Assembly: GCA_945889475.1 (NCBI GenBank)
Contig: CAMDBT010000008.1
Span: forward strand, 1-63,613
Origin: Bifidobacterium breve
Lineage (GTDB): Bacteria > Actinomycetota > Thermoleophilia > Solirubrobacterales > Solirubrobacteraceae
Direction of reading: 5' to 3'
DNA length: 63,613 nucleotides
Position 1 is the stretch's first letter. Each line of letters starts with the position of its first letter. Below, one piece after another: positions 42,547-50,563 of the stretch. The position numbers and the translations under genes are program-made. The notes beneath the pieces are model-generated. The model saw only the letters and a list, made by a program, of their open reading frames with translations, did not search any database and was not told the origin of the DNA.

Positions 42547-43680
42547 GTGGTCGCCGTCTCGGAGACCGGTAGCGCCGCGCCGCGCGACGCCGCGCTCGAT
42601 GGGCTGCGCGCAGTCGCCGCCCTCAGCGTCTTCGGCTTTCATGCCTGGCTCTACACGCTGACCGACGTTCGCGTCGCTGCAGCACCAGCGACGTTCGCAA
42701 GCGACCTCTTTGCCGAGCTGCGGATCGGGCTGGTTCTCTTCTTCGTGCTGTCAGGCTTCCTGCTCTACCGCGCGTGGGTGCGTGCCGCGCTCGGTGGCAC
42801 GCCGGGTCCTACGGCCGCTACCTACGCGGTTCGCCGAATTGGTCGCATCGTCCCCGCCTATTGGCTGGCGATTATCGGCAGTGCGCTGCTGCTCTACCCG
42901 CTCGCTGGCTCGCCTGGTGTTCGGCTGCCACCGGTTGAGCTGCTGCCGCTCTATTTCATCTTTGCTCAGAACTTCAGCGCCGATACGCTGCTCAAGCTCG
43001 ACCCGCCGATGTGGACACTGGCGGTCGAGGCGGCCTACTACGTGGTGCTGCCGCTGCTTGGCTGGCTGGCGCTCCGCGCCGGGCGCAGCCGCGGCGCGCA
43101 GGCCGCGATCCCACTGCTTCTGTTGCTGTCGGGGGTCGTCTTCAACATCATCCTCGCCGAGCAGCAGAACGCACCGCTCGGCTGGTCGAAGAGCCTGCTG
43201 GCGATGCTGCCCTACTTCGCGATCGGGATGCTCGCAGCGGTCCTACTAGTCGAGCGGCGACGGCCCAGCCTGCGCGCCACGCGGATCTGGATTGGAGCTG
43301 GCCTGCTACTGGTCACAGCAGATTTTGTGGCGCACATCGAGGGCTTCGCAATCCTGCGCGTGATCCGCGACCTGCCCGCCGCGGCGGGCTTCGCGCTGAT
43401 CGTCGCTGCCGCCGCTGCGCGGCCACCACGGACGCTGGAATGGCGACCGTTGGTGTGGGTCGGTGCGGTCAGCTACGGCCTTTACCTGTGGCACGTCCCC
43501 GTGCTGCTGGTGCTGCGTGCCAACGGCCTGATGCCGCTCAGCCCGTGGGGCGCGACGCTGGTCGGGCTGCCGATCTCGCTGCTGCTCGGCTGGCTCAGTC
43601 TGCGCTTGATTGAGCGACCGGCGATGGCATGGAGCAGGAGGACGAAGCGCTTTGGCGCCAACGTCAACCGCAGCGCTTAG
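42547..43680 (+). CDS. Acyltransferase 3 family membrane protein (OafA-like)
   Basis: 377 residues with about ten membrane segments. Typical acyltransferase 3 features are LRAVAALSVFGFHAWLY with the essential His, IGLVLFFVLSGFLLYRAW, VRRIGRIVPAYWLAII and LYLWHVPVLLVLRA near the C-terminus. These enzymes O-acylate cell-surface polysaccharide, peptidoglycan or secondary products. The GTG start lies 3 bases after the phosphodiesterase stop, so they are probably co-transcribed, suggesting a common envelope role. The 3' end overlaps the convergent amidotransferase gene by 17 bases. Confidence 0.9.
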   Translation: MVAVSETGSAAPRDAALDGLRAVAALSVFGFHAWLYTLTDVRVAAAPATFASDLFAELRIGLVLFFVLSGFLLYRAWVRAALGGTPGPTAATYAVRRIGRIVPAYWLAIIGSALLLYPLAGSPGVRLPPVELLPLYFIFAQNFSADTLLKLDPPMWTLAVEAAYYVVLPLLGWLALRAGRSRGAQAAIPLLLLLSGVVFNIILAEQQNAPLGWSKSLLAMLPYFAIGMLAAVLLVERRRPSLRATRIWIGAGLLLVTADFVAHIEGFAILRVIRDLPAAAGFALIVAAAAARPPRTLEWRPLVWVGAVSYGLYLWHVPVLLVLRANGLMPLSPWGATLVGLPISLLLGWLSLRLIERPAMAWSRRTKRFGANVNRSA

Positions 43681-44365
43681 CGAAGCGGCGGAAGAGCTCG
43701 CGGCCGTAATCGTTCCAAGCTGGCATGTGGGCGGCGCGACCGGCTTCCACCAGCTCGGCCTGCGCCCGCCGCGCCGGGTCGCTCTCGCCGGTCAGTAGCG
43801 GCGCGAGCCAGCCGTCGAGGATCGCATCGTCGATCTCCGGATGGTGCTGGAAGCCCCAAGCCTCGCCGTAGCGGAAGGCTTGTAGGCAGACGGCGGTGCT
43901 GGCGAGTTCGATCGAGCCTGGCGGCGGCTCGACGGCGTAGTCATGCCAAGCAAGGCCGGTCAAGCTGTCGGCGCCGAAGCCTGCAACCGGGTCATCGTGC
44001 GCGGCCGGGAGGACGTTGATCTGCTCCCAACCGAACTCCCTGACGCTTGCTCTAAAGACCGAGCCGCCGCTGACGTGGGCGATCATCTGCGCGCCGAGGC
44101 AGACCCCAAACAGGGGACGGCCAGCCTCAATCCAATCTCGTACTAGCTCGAACTCCCGCTCCAGATAGGGGTAACGATCAACCTCGTCGATGTTCTCGTC
44201 GCCGCCGAGCACAACCAGCCCGCAGTACTCCTTGAGAGGCCGCTGCGGCTCGGAGCCGTCGGCTGGAGTCCAGTGCTCGATCGCCAGCGACTGTTCGCTG
44301 GCCGCTTCGCCGAGTACGCCGACCGTGCCCCCGTCGGGGTGGGCTATTGCGAGGATCTCAGCCAT
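43664..44365 (-). CDS. Class I glutamine amidotransferase-like protein
   Basis: 233 residues from ATG 44365; the frame extends to 44569 but that part lies within the MFS gene. GATase1 features are CGLVVLGGDENIDE, the nucleophile elbow FGVCLGAQMIAH and the His-Glu pair WGFQHHPEID, so the catalytic triad is intact. Relatives are annotated as GMP synthase-like amidotransferases with unknown acceptors. The start overlaps the end of the MFS gene by 8 bases, indicating a two-gene operon. Confidence 0.88.
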   Translation of the reverse strand: MAEILAIAHPDGGTVGVLGEAASEQSLAIEHWTPADGSEPQRPLKEYCGLVVLGGDENIDEVDRYPYLEREFELVRDWIEAGRPLFGVCLGAQMIAHVSGGSVFRASVREFGWEQINVLPAAHDDPVAGFGADSLTGLAWHDYAVEPPPGSIELASTAVCLQAFRYGEAWGFQHHPEIDDAILDGWLAPLLTGESDPARRAQAELVEAGRAAHMPAWNDYGRELFRRFAKRCG

Positions 44366-45656
44366 GCTTGAGCCTACGACGACCGCCGGTTCCGAAGAAG
44401 CCGAGCATCGCTCCAGCGGCGCTGATCGCCGCGGCAGCGATGATTGCGGCTGCGTAGTTGTTGCCCGATCCAACCGAGGCGATTGCTCCAGCAAGCGGCG
44501 CTCCGATCCCGACGCCGATGTCGAAGAAGGCGAGGAAGGCGCCGAGCGCGGTGGCGCGGCGAGCGCCATCGGTGTGTTCGATCACGATCACCGCCAGCGC
44601 TGGGAAGACGAGCGACATGCCGCCACCGGAGAGGATTGCGCCAGCCAGCGCCAATGGCAATGAGCCAGCGAGCGCCACGACCAGCATCCCGACCGCCTGT
44701 ACGAGCCCCGCGATCAGCACCGTTGGTCGCGAACCGATCCGGTCAGGGATCGTGGACAGCAACAGCCGGGTGATCACGAACGCGGCGGTGAAAGCGGTGA
44801 ACACAGATGCGCCATGGCCGATCCCTTTGTAGTCGAGCAGCAGCACGACGAAGGACATAAAGCTGCCGTAGGCAAGCGCAATCATCGCCAGCGAGGTCCC
44901 GGGTCTCACCGCCGAGGACGGCACCCAACGAAGTAGCCCGCGCTGGTTGCGGCTGGCAATCACGGCTGCGCTTGGAGCCGATTTAGCTTCGAGCTCGCCG
45001 CCGATGAGCTCCGCCTCCGCCAGCTCCTCGGGCGCCGACTGTTCGGTCGCCGGTGCGGCCGGGATCTGGCTGGCGATCAGTAGCGCGATCAGCGGCGTAA
45101 GCACGGCGAACGCCCAGACACCGTCGTAGCCGACGGTGCTGAGAATGATTGACCCGAACACGGCACCGATTGTGATCCCGCCCCAGACCGAGATCCCAAA
45201 CAGGCCGACAACTCGCGCGCGCCCCTCGGCCGGGGCGAGGTCGACGATCCAAGTTATGCCAGCCGTGTAAATCCATCCTTCACCGGTGCCGACAAGCAGG
45301 CGCGAGATGATCAATCCCGGGACGCCAGCCGGAATGAACAGCAGCGCTGCGCCGAGCGCAGCGATCGCGATACCGGCGATGTGAACGGGCTTGCGCCCGC
45401 GCTTGTCGGCGATTCGGCCAGCGATCGGGCGCATCAGGATTCCGGTGACGGAGAATGCACCGATCACCAGCCCGACGGCCAGATCGCCACCACCGATCGG
45501 CCCTTTGACGAACAGCGGTAGCGCCGGGATTACTGCGCCGATCCCAAGCACGTTGATCAAGGTCGCCGCGAAGAGGGCGTAGGAAGCTCCTAAGCCTGAG
45601 CGTTCGGGCGCCGTAGGCAAAAGCGCTCCGCGTTCGCTCGGGTCGTAGCTGGCCAT
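44358..45656 (-). CDS. MFS transporter
   Basis: 432 residues with twelve hydrophobic segments and MFS signatures: GRIADKRGRKPVHIAGIAI between helices 2 and 3, and TIPDRIGSRPTVLIAGLV in the matching loop of the second half. A polar central loop (about 205-235) divides the halves. It resembles drug/metabolite efflux carriers; the substrate is unknown. Co-transcribed with the amidotransferase, and divergent from the ribosomal protein operon beginning at rpmG. Confidence 0.9.
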   Translation of the reverse strand: MASYDPSERGALLPTAPERSGLGASYALFAATLINVLGIGAVIPALPLFVKGPIGGGDLAVGLVIGAFSVTGILMRPIAGRIADKRGRKPVHIAGIAIAALGAALLFIPAGVPGLIISRLLVGTGEGWIYTAGITWIVDLAPAEGRARVVGLFGISVWGGITIGAVFGSIILSTVGYDGVWAFAVLTPLIALLIASQIPAAPATEQSAPEELAEAELIGGELEAKSAPSAAVIASRNQRGLLRWVPSSAVRPGTSLAMIALAYGSFMSFVVLLLDYKGIGHGASVFTAFTAAFVITRLLLSTIPDRIGSRPTVLIAGLVQAVGMLVVALAGSLPLALAGAILSGGGMSLVFPALAVIVIEHTDGARRATALGAFLAFFDIGVGIGAPLAGAIASVGSGNNYAAAIIAAAAISAAGAMLGFFGTGGRRRLKHG

Positions 45657-45698
45657 CGCGCCCGAGCCTAGCGCCGATCACAAGCTCTGCAGTCGCGC

Positions 45699-45704
45699 TA
45701 CACT
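45699..45704 (+). promoter_or_regulatory. Candidate -10 element for the rpmG-secE-nusG operon
   Basis: TACACT (4 of 6 to TATAAT) lies 82 bases upstream of rpmG in the divergent region. No convincing -35 is seen. It is followed by a hairpin at 45721-45745 that would be in the leader. Confidence 0.3.
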
Positions 45705-45720
45705 GAGTTTTCGACTCGCT

Positions 45721-45745
45721 TGGGGCGGGTCGTTTTTCTGCCCCA
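45721..45745 (+). promoter_or_regulatory. Leader hairpin upstream of rpmG
   Basis: TGGGGC (45721-45726) pairs with GCCCCA (45740-45745) across a 13-base loop containing TTTTT. It would form in the 5' leader of the operon. The T-run is in the loop rather than after the stem, so it is not a terminator; a regulatory role is unproven. Confidence 0.35.
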
Positions 45746-45785
45746 GACGGATCTTCTGACGCAACCTCAAAGACGGAGTCATCGC

Positions 45786-45950
45786 ATGGCCCGAGGAGAT
45801 GTGCGCGTCGCGATCACCCTCGAGTGCGAGGACTGCAAGCGACGTAATTATCAAACGAACAAAAGCAAGCGCAACACGCCTGATCGCGTGACGCTGCGCA
45901 AATACTGTCGCTGGTGCCGCAGTCACACCAGCCACAAAGAGACCCGTTAG
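45786..45950 (+). CDS. rpmG: 50S ribosomal protein L33
   Basis: 54 residues from ATG 45786 ([17 protein letters not shown]). Four cysteines in two pairs (CEDC and CRWC) make it the zinc-binding form. The frame is open further upstream, but the L33 homology begins at this ATG. It heads the operon rpmG-secE-nusG-rplK-rplA, the usual order in actinomycetes. Confidence 0.96.
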   Translation: MARGDVRVAITLECEDCKRRNYQTNKSKRNTPDRVTLRKYCRWCRSHTSHKETR

Positions 45951-45963
45951 TGAGCTTCGAGCA

Positions 45964-46545
45964 GTGGCCCGCAACCGCAAGCGAGCGAAGCAGCGCAAGG
46001 CCAAGCGCGATGCGTCTGGCGCTGGCAAAGGGATCGTCCGCGAGGACCTCCCCGCCTCGCTCGACCACTCGTCGGCCGACGTTGATGAGTTCGAAGCGAA
46101 GCTTGTCGCTGGAGCCGAAGGCACCCCTGCCGACCCCAAGGTCGACCCAAGTGCCGGTGGGGTCGTTGATCCCGAAGCTCTCAGCGCTGAGGAATTCGCC
46201 GAGCTCGAGGACCGCATCGACGACGTCGAAGAGAAGATTGAAAGCGGTGACCAAGAGTCAATCAGCGACGCTGAAGAGTCGCTCGAGGTTGACATCGAAG
46301 CTCGCGCAGCAGCGGTCTCAGCGGCGCCAGCCAGTGCCGATCTGCCCGAGCGCAGGAAGTCGATTTTCGGCCGCTTCGCTGACTTTCTGCGCGCATCATG
46401 GTCTGAGCTGCAGCGCGTCCAGTGGCCCGACCGCCGCCAGGTCGGCCAGGCAACTGCAGTCGTTCTTGGCTTCGTCGTGATCGCCGGTGCCTATCTTGGT
46501 CTCGCTGACGTGATCGCCCAAAAAATCGTCGACCTCATTATCTGA
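45964..46545 (+). CDS. secE: Preprotein translocase subunit SecE with long acidic N-terminal extension
   Basis: 193 residues from GTG 45964. Only the last 60 residues are the conserved SecE core (FADFLRASWSELQRVQWPDR followed by one membrane helix). The first approximately 130 form a basic start (RNRKRAKQRKAKR) and then an acidic, low-complexity stretch. The core clamps SecY in the translocon. Long N-terminal extensions are known in actinobacterial SecE, but this one is large. It follows rpmG by 13 bases. Confidence 0.93.
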   Translation: MARNRKRAKQRKAKRDASGAGKGIVREDLPASLDHSSADVDEFEAKLVAGAEGTPADPKVDPSAGGVVDPEALSAEEFAELEDRIDDVEEKIESGDQESISDAEESLEVDIEARAAAVSAAPASADLPERRKSIFGRFADFLRASWSELQRVQWPDRRQVGQATAVVLGFVVIAGAYLGLADVIAQKIVDLII

Positions 46546-46567
46546 CCCTCAAAACGATCTGGATCTC

Positions 46568-47101
46568 ATGTATCGCTGGTACGTAATCAACACTCGCTCA
46601 AATCTTGAAAAGAAGGTCAAGGGAGACCTTGAACGCCGTCTGGCAGCTCACGACCAGTCGAGCAAGGTTCGCGAGATCGTGATTCCGACCGAGACGAAGA
46701 TTGAGATCAAAGACGGAGAGAAGGTCTCGAGCGAAGTGCGCACGATGCCTGGTTACGTGCTGATCAACATGGATCTCAACATGGCGGACAACCCCGAGCT
46801 GTGGGCAGTCGTGAAGGAGACGCCGAACCTGACCGGTTTCGTTGGCGCGTCAACCGACCCGGTGCCGCTAACCCAACTCGAGATCGACAAACTGCTCCAT
46901 CAAGAGGTCGCCCAGAAGGTCGCTTCGAAGGCTCAGTTCACGATCGGCGAATCGGTCAAGGTTGTTACCGGTCCGATGTCAGACTTCTCCGGCGAAATCG
47001 CGGAAATCAATCAGGACGCTGCGAAGCTCAAGGTGCTTGTGTCAATCTTTGGTCGCGAGACGCCGGTCGAAGTTGGCTTCGATCAGGTCAAGAAGATCTG
47101 A
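46568..47101 (+). CDS. nusG: Transcription termination/antitermination factor NusG
   Basis: 177 residues, standard length. The NGN domain starts at RWYVINTRSNLEKKVKGDLE and has PGYVLINMDLN and VKETPNLTGFVG. The C-terminal KOW domain has VKVVTGPMSDFSGEIAEI. It binds RNA polymerase clamp and Rho or S10, coupling elongation with termination and translation. It has the usual position between secE and rplK. Confidence 0.97.
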   Translation: MYRWYVINTRSNLEKKVKGDLERRLAAHDQSSKVREIVIPTETKIEIKDGEKVSSEVRTMPGYVLINMDLNMADNPELWAVVKETPNLTGFVGASTDPVPLTQLEIDKLLHQEVAQKVASKAQFTIGESVKVVTGPMSDFSGEIAEINQDAAKLKVLVSIFGRETPVEVGFDQVKKI

Positions 47102-47140
47102 TTTAGGTAACCGCTCACGATTCGCGAATAGGGAAAATCG

Positions 47141-47566
47141 ATGGCCAAAAAAGTACTCACTCAACTGAAACTCCAAGCCCCTGGCGGTCAGGCAAGCCCT
47201 GCGCCTCCCGTTGGCCCTGCGCTCGGTCAGCACGGCATCAACATCATGGAGTTCTGCAAGGCCTTCAACGCCCGGACGCAGGAGAATGCGGGCGTAATCA
47301 CCCCCGTTGTGATCACGGTTTACGAGGATCGCTCGTTCACGTTCGTCACGAAGACGCCTCCGGCCGCCGTGCTGATCAAACAGGCGATCAAGCTGAAGAA
47401 GGGCTCAGGCGAACCGAACCGCGAGAAGGTCGGCAAAATTACGCAGGCGCAGCTGCGTCAGATCGCTGAAACGAAGCTTGACGACCTCAGCGCGAACGAC
47501 GTTGACGCGGCGATCAAGATCATTGCCGGCACGGCACGCTCGATGGGCGTAGAGGTGGTCGCATGA
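47141..47566 (+). CDS. rplK: 50S ribosomal protein L11
   Basis: 141 residues, typical for L11: [20 protein letters not shown] and GVNIMEFC-like [12 protein letters not shown] in the N-terminal domain, and [11 protein letters not shown] at the C-terminus, the 23S-binding end. It forms the GTPase-associated centre with 23S rRNA. The stop overlaps the rplA start by 4 bases. Confidence 0.98.
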   Translation: MAKKVLTQLKLQAPGGQASPAPPVGPALGQHGINIMEFCKAFNARTQENAGVITPVVITVYEDRSFTFVTKTPPAAVLIKQAIKLKKGSGEPNREKVGKITQAQLRQIAETKLDDLSANDVDAAIKIIAGTARSMGVEVVA

Positions 47567-48291
47567 GCAAGCACAGCAGGGGCTACGACGAGGCGCTCGG
47601 CGAAGTTGACCGCCAACGCGAGTACGAGCCAGCCGCCGCTGTGGCGCTGGTAAAGAAGCTGGCGCGGGCAAAGTTTGACGAGTCGATCGAGCTGCACCTG
47701 CGCACGGGGCTCAACGTCCGCCACGCTGAGGAGCAGCTGCGCGGCACGATCGCGCTGCCGCACGGGCTTGGCAAGGACGTGACGATCATCGTCTTCGCGC
47801 AAGGCGACAAGGCGCGGGAAGCTGAGGCCGCCGGAGCCGACGTCGTTGGCGCCGAGGATCTAGCGACGAAAGTGGAAGAGGGCTTCAGCGATTTCGATGT
47901 TGCGATCTCGACCCCCGACCTGATGCCGGTCGTCGGCAAGCTTGGCCGCGTGCTCGGGCCGTCAGGAAAGATGCCTAACCCGAAGGTCGGCACCGTGACG
48001 ATGGACATCACCAAGGCCGTCGAAGAGGCCAAGGCGGGGAAGGTCGAGTACCGCACCGACCGCAGTTCGATCGTTCACCTCGTGATCGGTAAGGCGAGCT
48101 TCACCGAAGAGGCGCTGCTCGCCAACTATGCAGCTGTCGTCGAGGAGATCATCCGCGCCAAGCCTTCGGCCGCCAAGGGCCGCTACCTGAAGTCGATTAC
48201 TTTGACTTCAACGATGGGCCCTGGAATCAAGGTCGATTCTGACCCGTCATTCATCCGCGACCTCCAGGAGGCAGCGCCGGCCGCGGCCTGA
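47563..48291 (+). CDS. rplA: 50S ribosomal protein L1
   Basis: 242 residues, matching L1 in full, including [38 protein letters not shown], the signature region, and [17 protein letters not shown] at the C-terminus. L1 forms the mobile stalk at the E site and often represses its own operon. It overlaps rplK by 4 bases and is followed by the L10 leader region. Confidence 0.98.
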   Translation: MSKHSRGYDEALGEVDRQREYEPAAAVALVKKLARAKFDESIELHLRTGLNVRHAEEQLRGTIALPHGLGKDVTIIVFAQGDKAREAEAAGADVVGAEDLATKVEEGFSDFDVAISTPDLMPVVGKLGRVLGPSGKMPNPKVGTVTMDITKAVEEAKAGKVEYRTDRSSIVHLVIGKASFTEEALLANYAAVVEEIIRAKPSAAKGRYLKSITLTSTMGPGIKVDSDPSFIRDLQEAAPAAA

Positions 48292-48320
48292 CACCCTGGA
48301 TATTCGCGCCACCCAAGACC

Positions 48321-48354
48321 TCCGGCAGGCCGTGACGACGGCCACAAGTCCGGA
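48321..48354 (+). promoter_or_regulatory. rplJ (L10) leader stem structure
   Basis: In the rplA-rplJ spacer, TCCGG (48321-48325) pairs with CCGGA (48350-48354). Inside it GGCCGT (48328-48333) pairs with ACGGCC (48338-48343). The asymmetric internal loop between the stems is 2 against 6 bases, a layout like the kink-containing L10 binding site known in rplJ leaders. The rplJ Shine-Dalgarno (AGGAGG, 48357-48362) starts 3 bases after it, so L10-L7/L12 binding could block initiation. Confidence 0.6.
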
Positions 48355-48365
48355 ACAGGAGGCTC

Positions 48366-49091
48366 ATGAACAAAGAACAGAAAATTGAAGCGGTCGCTGA
48401 GATCGCAGAGCAGATCGAACAGTCGCAGGCTGTCTTCGCGATCGACTATCGCGGCATCACGGTCGCTGAGATTGCTTCCGTCCGTGCTCAGCTCGGTGCT
48501 GCCGACGCCAGCTTCCGCGTTGTCAAGAACTCGCTGACCGAGCGCGCCGCCGACAAGGCTGGCGCCGAGCATCTGAAGAGCTTGCTCGAAGGGCCGACGG
48601 CTTTGACCTTTGTTCGCGGTGACGCGGCGGCGGCAGCGAAGGCAATCGCAACCTTCAACCGCGAGACCGACCTGCTGCCATTCAAGGGCGGCATCATGGA
48701 TGGTGAACCGCTCGAGGTTGAGCAGATCCAGATCATCGCGAGACTGCCTGCCCGGGAGGTTCTCTACGGCCAGCTGGTTGGAATGGTTGCCGCACCGGTC
48801 GGTGGACTCGTCCGCGGCCTTGGTGGTCTGATCGGCGGACTCGCGACGGCGCTGGGGCAGATTCAGCTCCAGCGCGCCGACGAGCCGCAGCCTGAAGCGG
48901 AGCCAGCAGCGGAGCCGGAAGCGGCTGAGGAGGTCGAAGCTGAGGTCGAAGACGCTCCCAGCGCAGAAGCTGCACCAGAGGCCGAAGCCGAGCCTGAAGC
49001 GGAGACCGAAGAGGCAGTAGAAGAGGCAGTAGAAGAGGCAGAAGAAGCAGCAGAAGCATCTTCCGAAAACGAGGCGGACGCTTCGGCTTAG
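48366..49091 (+). CDS. rplJ: 50S ribosomal protein L10 with long acidic C-terminal tail
   Basis: 241 residues, against about 165-180 usually. Residues 1-175 are normal L10 (VFAIDYRGITVAEIASVRAQ, FRVVKNSLTERAAD, then the L7/L12-binding helix region LVRGLGGLIGGLATALGQIQ). The last approximately 65 residues are almost only Glu and Ala, encoded in part by 15-base near repeats (GAAGAGGCAGTAGAA units at about 49010-49055). L10 carries the L7/L12 dimers of the stalk. The tail is an intrinsically disordered addition of unknown role. Confidence 0.95.
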   Translation: MNKEQKIEAVAEIAEQIEQSQAVFAIDYRGITVAEIASVRAQLGAADASFRVVKNSLTERAADKAGAEHLKSLLEGPTALTFVRGDAAAAAKAIATFNRETDLLPFKGGIMDGEPLEVEQIQIIARLPAREVLYGQLVGMVAAPVGGLVRGLGGLIGGLATALGQIQLQRADEPQPEAEPAAEPEAAEEVEAEVEDAPSAEAAPEAEAEPEAETEEAVEEAVEEAEEAAEASSENEADASA

Positions 49092-49130
49092 GCCGAGCTC
49101 GCCGAAGCGATCCCAGGAGGGAATAAGAAC

Positions 49131-49514
49131 ATGGCAACAACGACAGAAGCATGGATTGAAGAGCTGAAGGGCATTTCGGTGCTCGAGCTCAATGAGCGCG
49201 TAAAGGCGCTCGAAGAAGAGTTCGGCGTCTCGGCGACCGCAGTGGAAGCAGCCGCTCCGGCAGCGGCCGGCGGCGGCGACGCTGGCGGCGAAGATGAAGC
49301 CAGCTCAACGGTTGACGTGATTCTCACGGCGGCCGGCGACAAGAAGATCCAGGTCATCAAGGTCGTCCGCGCGGCGACCGGCCTCGGTCTGAAGGAAGCC
49401 AAGGCTGTAGTCGATGACGCTCCTCAGCCGGTCAAGGAAGGCATTGACCGCGAAGAGGCAGAGAAGCTCAAGGCCGAGATCGAAGAGGCAGGCGGCGCGG
49501 TTGAACTGAAGTAG
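49131..49514 (+). CDS. rplL: 50S ribosomal protein L7/L12
   Basis: 127 residues. The N-terminal dimerisation domain ([20 protein letters not shown]), Ala/Gly hinge and C-terminal factor-binding domain ([20 protein letters not shown]) are complete. It recruits translational GTPases. It is followed closely by a strong terminator, separating it from the channel gene and rpoB. Confidence 0.98.
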   Translation: MATTTEAWIEELKGISVLELNERVKALEEEFGVSATAVEAAAPAAAGGGDAGGEDEASSTVDVILTAAGDKKIQVIKVVRAATGLGLKEAKAVVDDAPQPVKEGIDREEAEKLKAEIEEAGGAVELK

Positions 49515-49540
49515 CTTCAGCGAGACCGCTTTGAAGTGTT

Positions 49541-49566
49541 GAAGGGCGCCCCGCGGGGCGCCCTTC
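49541..49566 (+). terminator. Strong intrinsic terminator after rplL
   Basis: A perfect 26-base palindrome: GAAGGGCGCCCC (49541-49552) and GGGGCGCCCTTC (49555-49566) around a GC centre, 27 bases after the rplL stop. It is followed by TTCGTCTTCG, T-rich but not a pure T-run. Symmetric stems can act in both directions. Confidence 0.85.
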
Positions 49567-49603
49567 TTCGTCTTCGGGGCTGTCCGATGCGCCTGTTGGA
49601 GTA

Positions 49604-50353
49604 GTGCTGGTGACTCACCGCTTGAACCTGATCCGGCGCGCGGAAGCGAGCCATTCGTACGACTTCGTGATGGTCTGCGTGGTGATGACGATCGTGCTGG
49701 CGGTGGCGATCCCCGACAGCAGTCCGTGGCGCGCGTTGATCGTCATCTTTCAAGCGCTTGCGGCTGTCATCGCCTGTTGGACCTCGGACGCCCCGAGGCG
49801 CATCTTCAGAGTAGTTCTGGTCTTTGCGGTGCTCGGCGTTGTTGGTGCGATCGGGCTCGGCCTGTTTGCCAGCTCCGACACGGTTGCCGGCCGAACAATC
49901 AATGTGGTCGGTGTCATCGTCGTGGCGGGAGTGATCATTAGGGGCATCGCCATGGACATTCGTGCCGAGGGAGTGCGGGGACGAGCGGTCGCCGGCGCGC
50001 TGACGGTCTACCTGCTTTTCGGGACCCTCTGCGGCTTTCTGTACGGACTCGAAGCGACCCTCAGCACTAGCGCCGTGTTGAGCGGGTCGGCCGCCACGGT
50101 GGAGTCCGACGGGGCAACCTCGGCGAACATGTACTTCTCGTTCGTGACGCTTACGACGGTCGGTTATGGCGACCTGACGCCGGTCTCCGGGGCCGCTCGG
50201 GCAACGGCGATCTTCGAGGCGCTGGTTGGTCAGCTCTATCTCGTTGGCGTCGTCGCGACGCTTGGTGGGGCGCTCGGAAAAGGCAAGGGCGCCCTCCGGC
50301 GAGAGCGCCTTGGGGAAGCGGCCTCGGCGCCACCGGAGACAGACGAAGCCTAA
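49604..50353 (+). CDS. Potassium channel-like membrane protein
   Basis: 249 residues from GTG 49604 (GTG 49610 is an alternative). Several hydrophobic segments (about five) precede the pore: NMYFSFVTLTTVGYGDLTPV contains the K+ selectivity filter TVGYGD, followed by the last helix ALVGQLYLVGVVATLGG. The arrangement fits a two-pore-helix ion channel core preceded by extra helices. There is no cytoplasmic RCK domain. It sits between the rplL terminator and rpoB, a place normally free of such genes, so it is probably a lineage-specific insertion with its own promoter. Confidence 0.83.
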   Translation: MLVTHRLNLIRRAEASHSYDFVMVCVVMTIVLAVAIPDSSPWRALIVIFQALAAVIACWTSDAPRRIFRVVLVFAVLGVVGAIGLGLFASSDTVAGRTINVVGVIVVAGVIIRGIAMDIRAEGVRGRAVAGALTVYLLFGTLCGFLYGLEATLSTSAVLSGSAATVESDGATSANMYFSFVTLTTVGYGDLTPVSGAARATAIFEALVGQLYLVGVVATLGGALGKGKGALRRERLGEAASAPPETDEA

Positions 50354-50563
50354 TCCGTTAGACTCTCTTGGTCGGTCAATAGTCGTAGCCGCCTAAGTGC
50401 GGACGCCGCGCCACATACGCGGTCGTCTAGGGCGGGGTCCGTGAGTGCCGATGCGCCCCGCACGTGGGGTCTGCGTAGCCGTGTGCTATCTTCACTGTGC
50501 GCGCGTGAACTCGTGCGTACCTCGTAGTTGTCCCGTAAGCCTCTGACCTTCAGGAGTCGCCGC

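Noticed and set aside
50528-50563. Upstream TTG start of rpoB
   Set aside because: The later TTG at 50564 has CAGGAG at the right distance; the extra 12 residues are not conserved.
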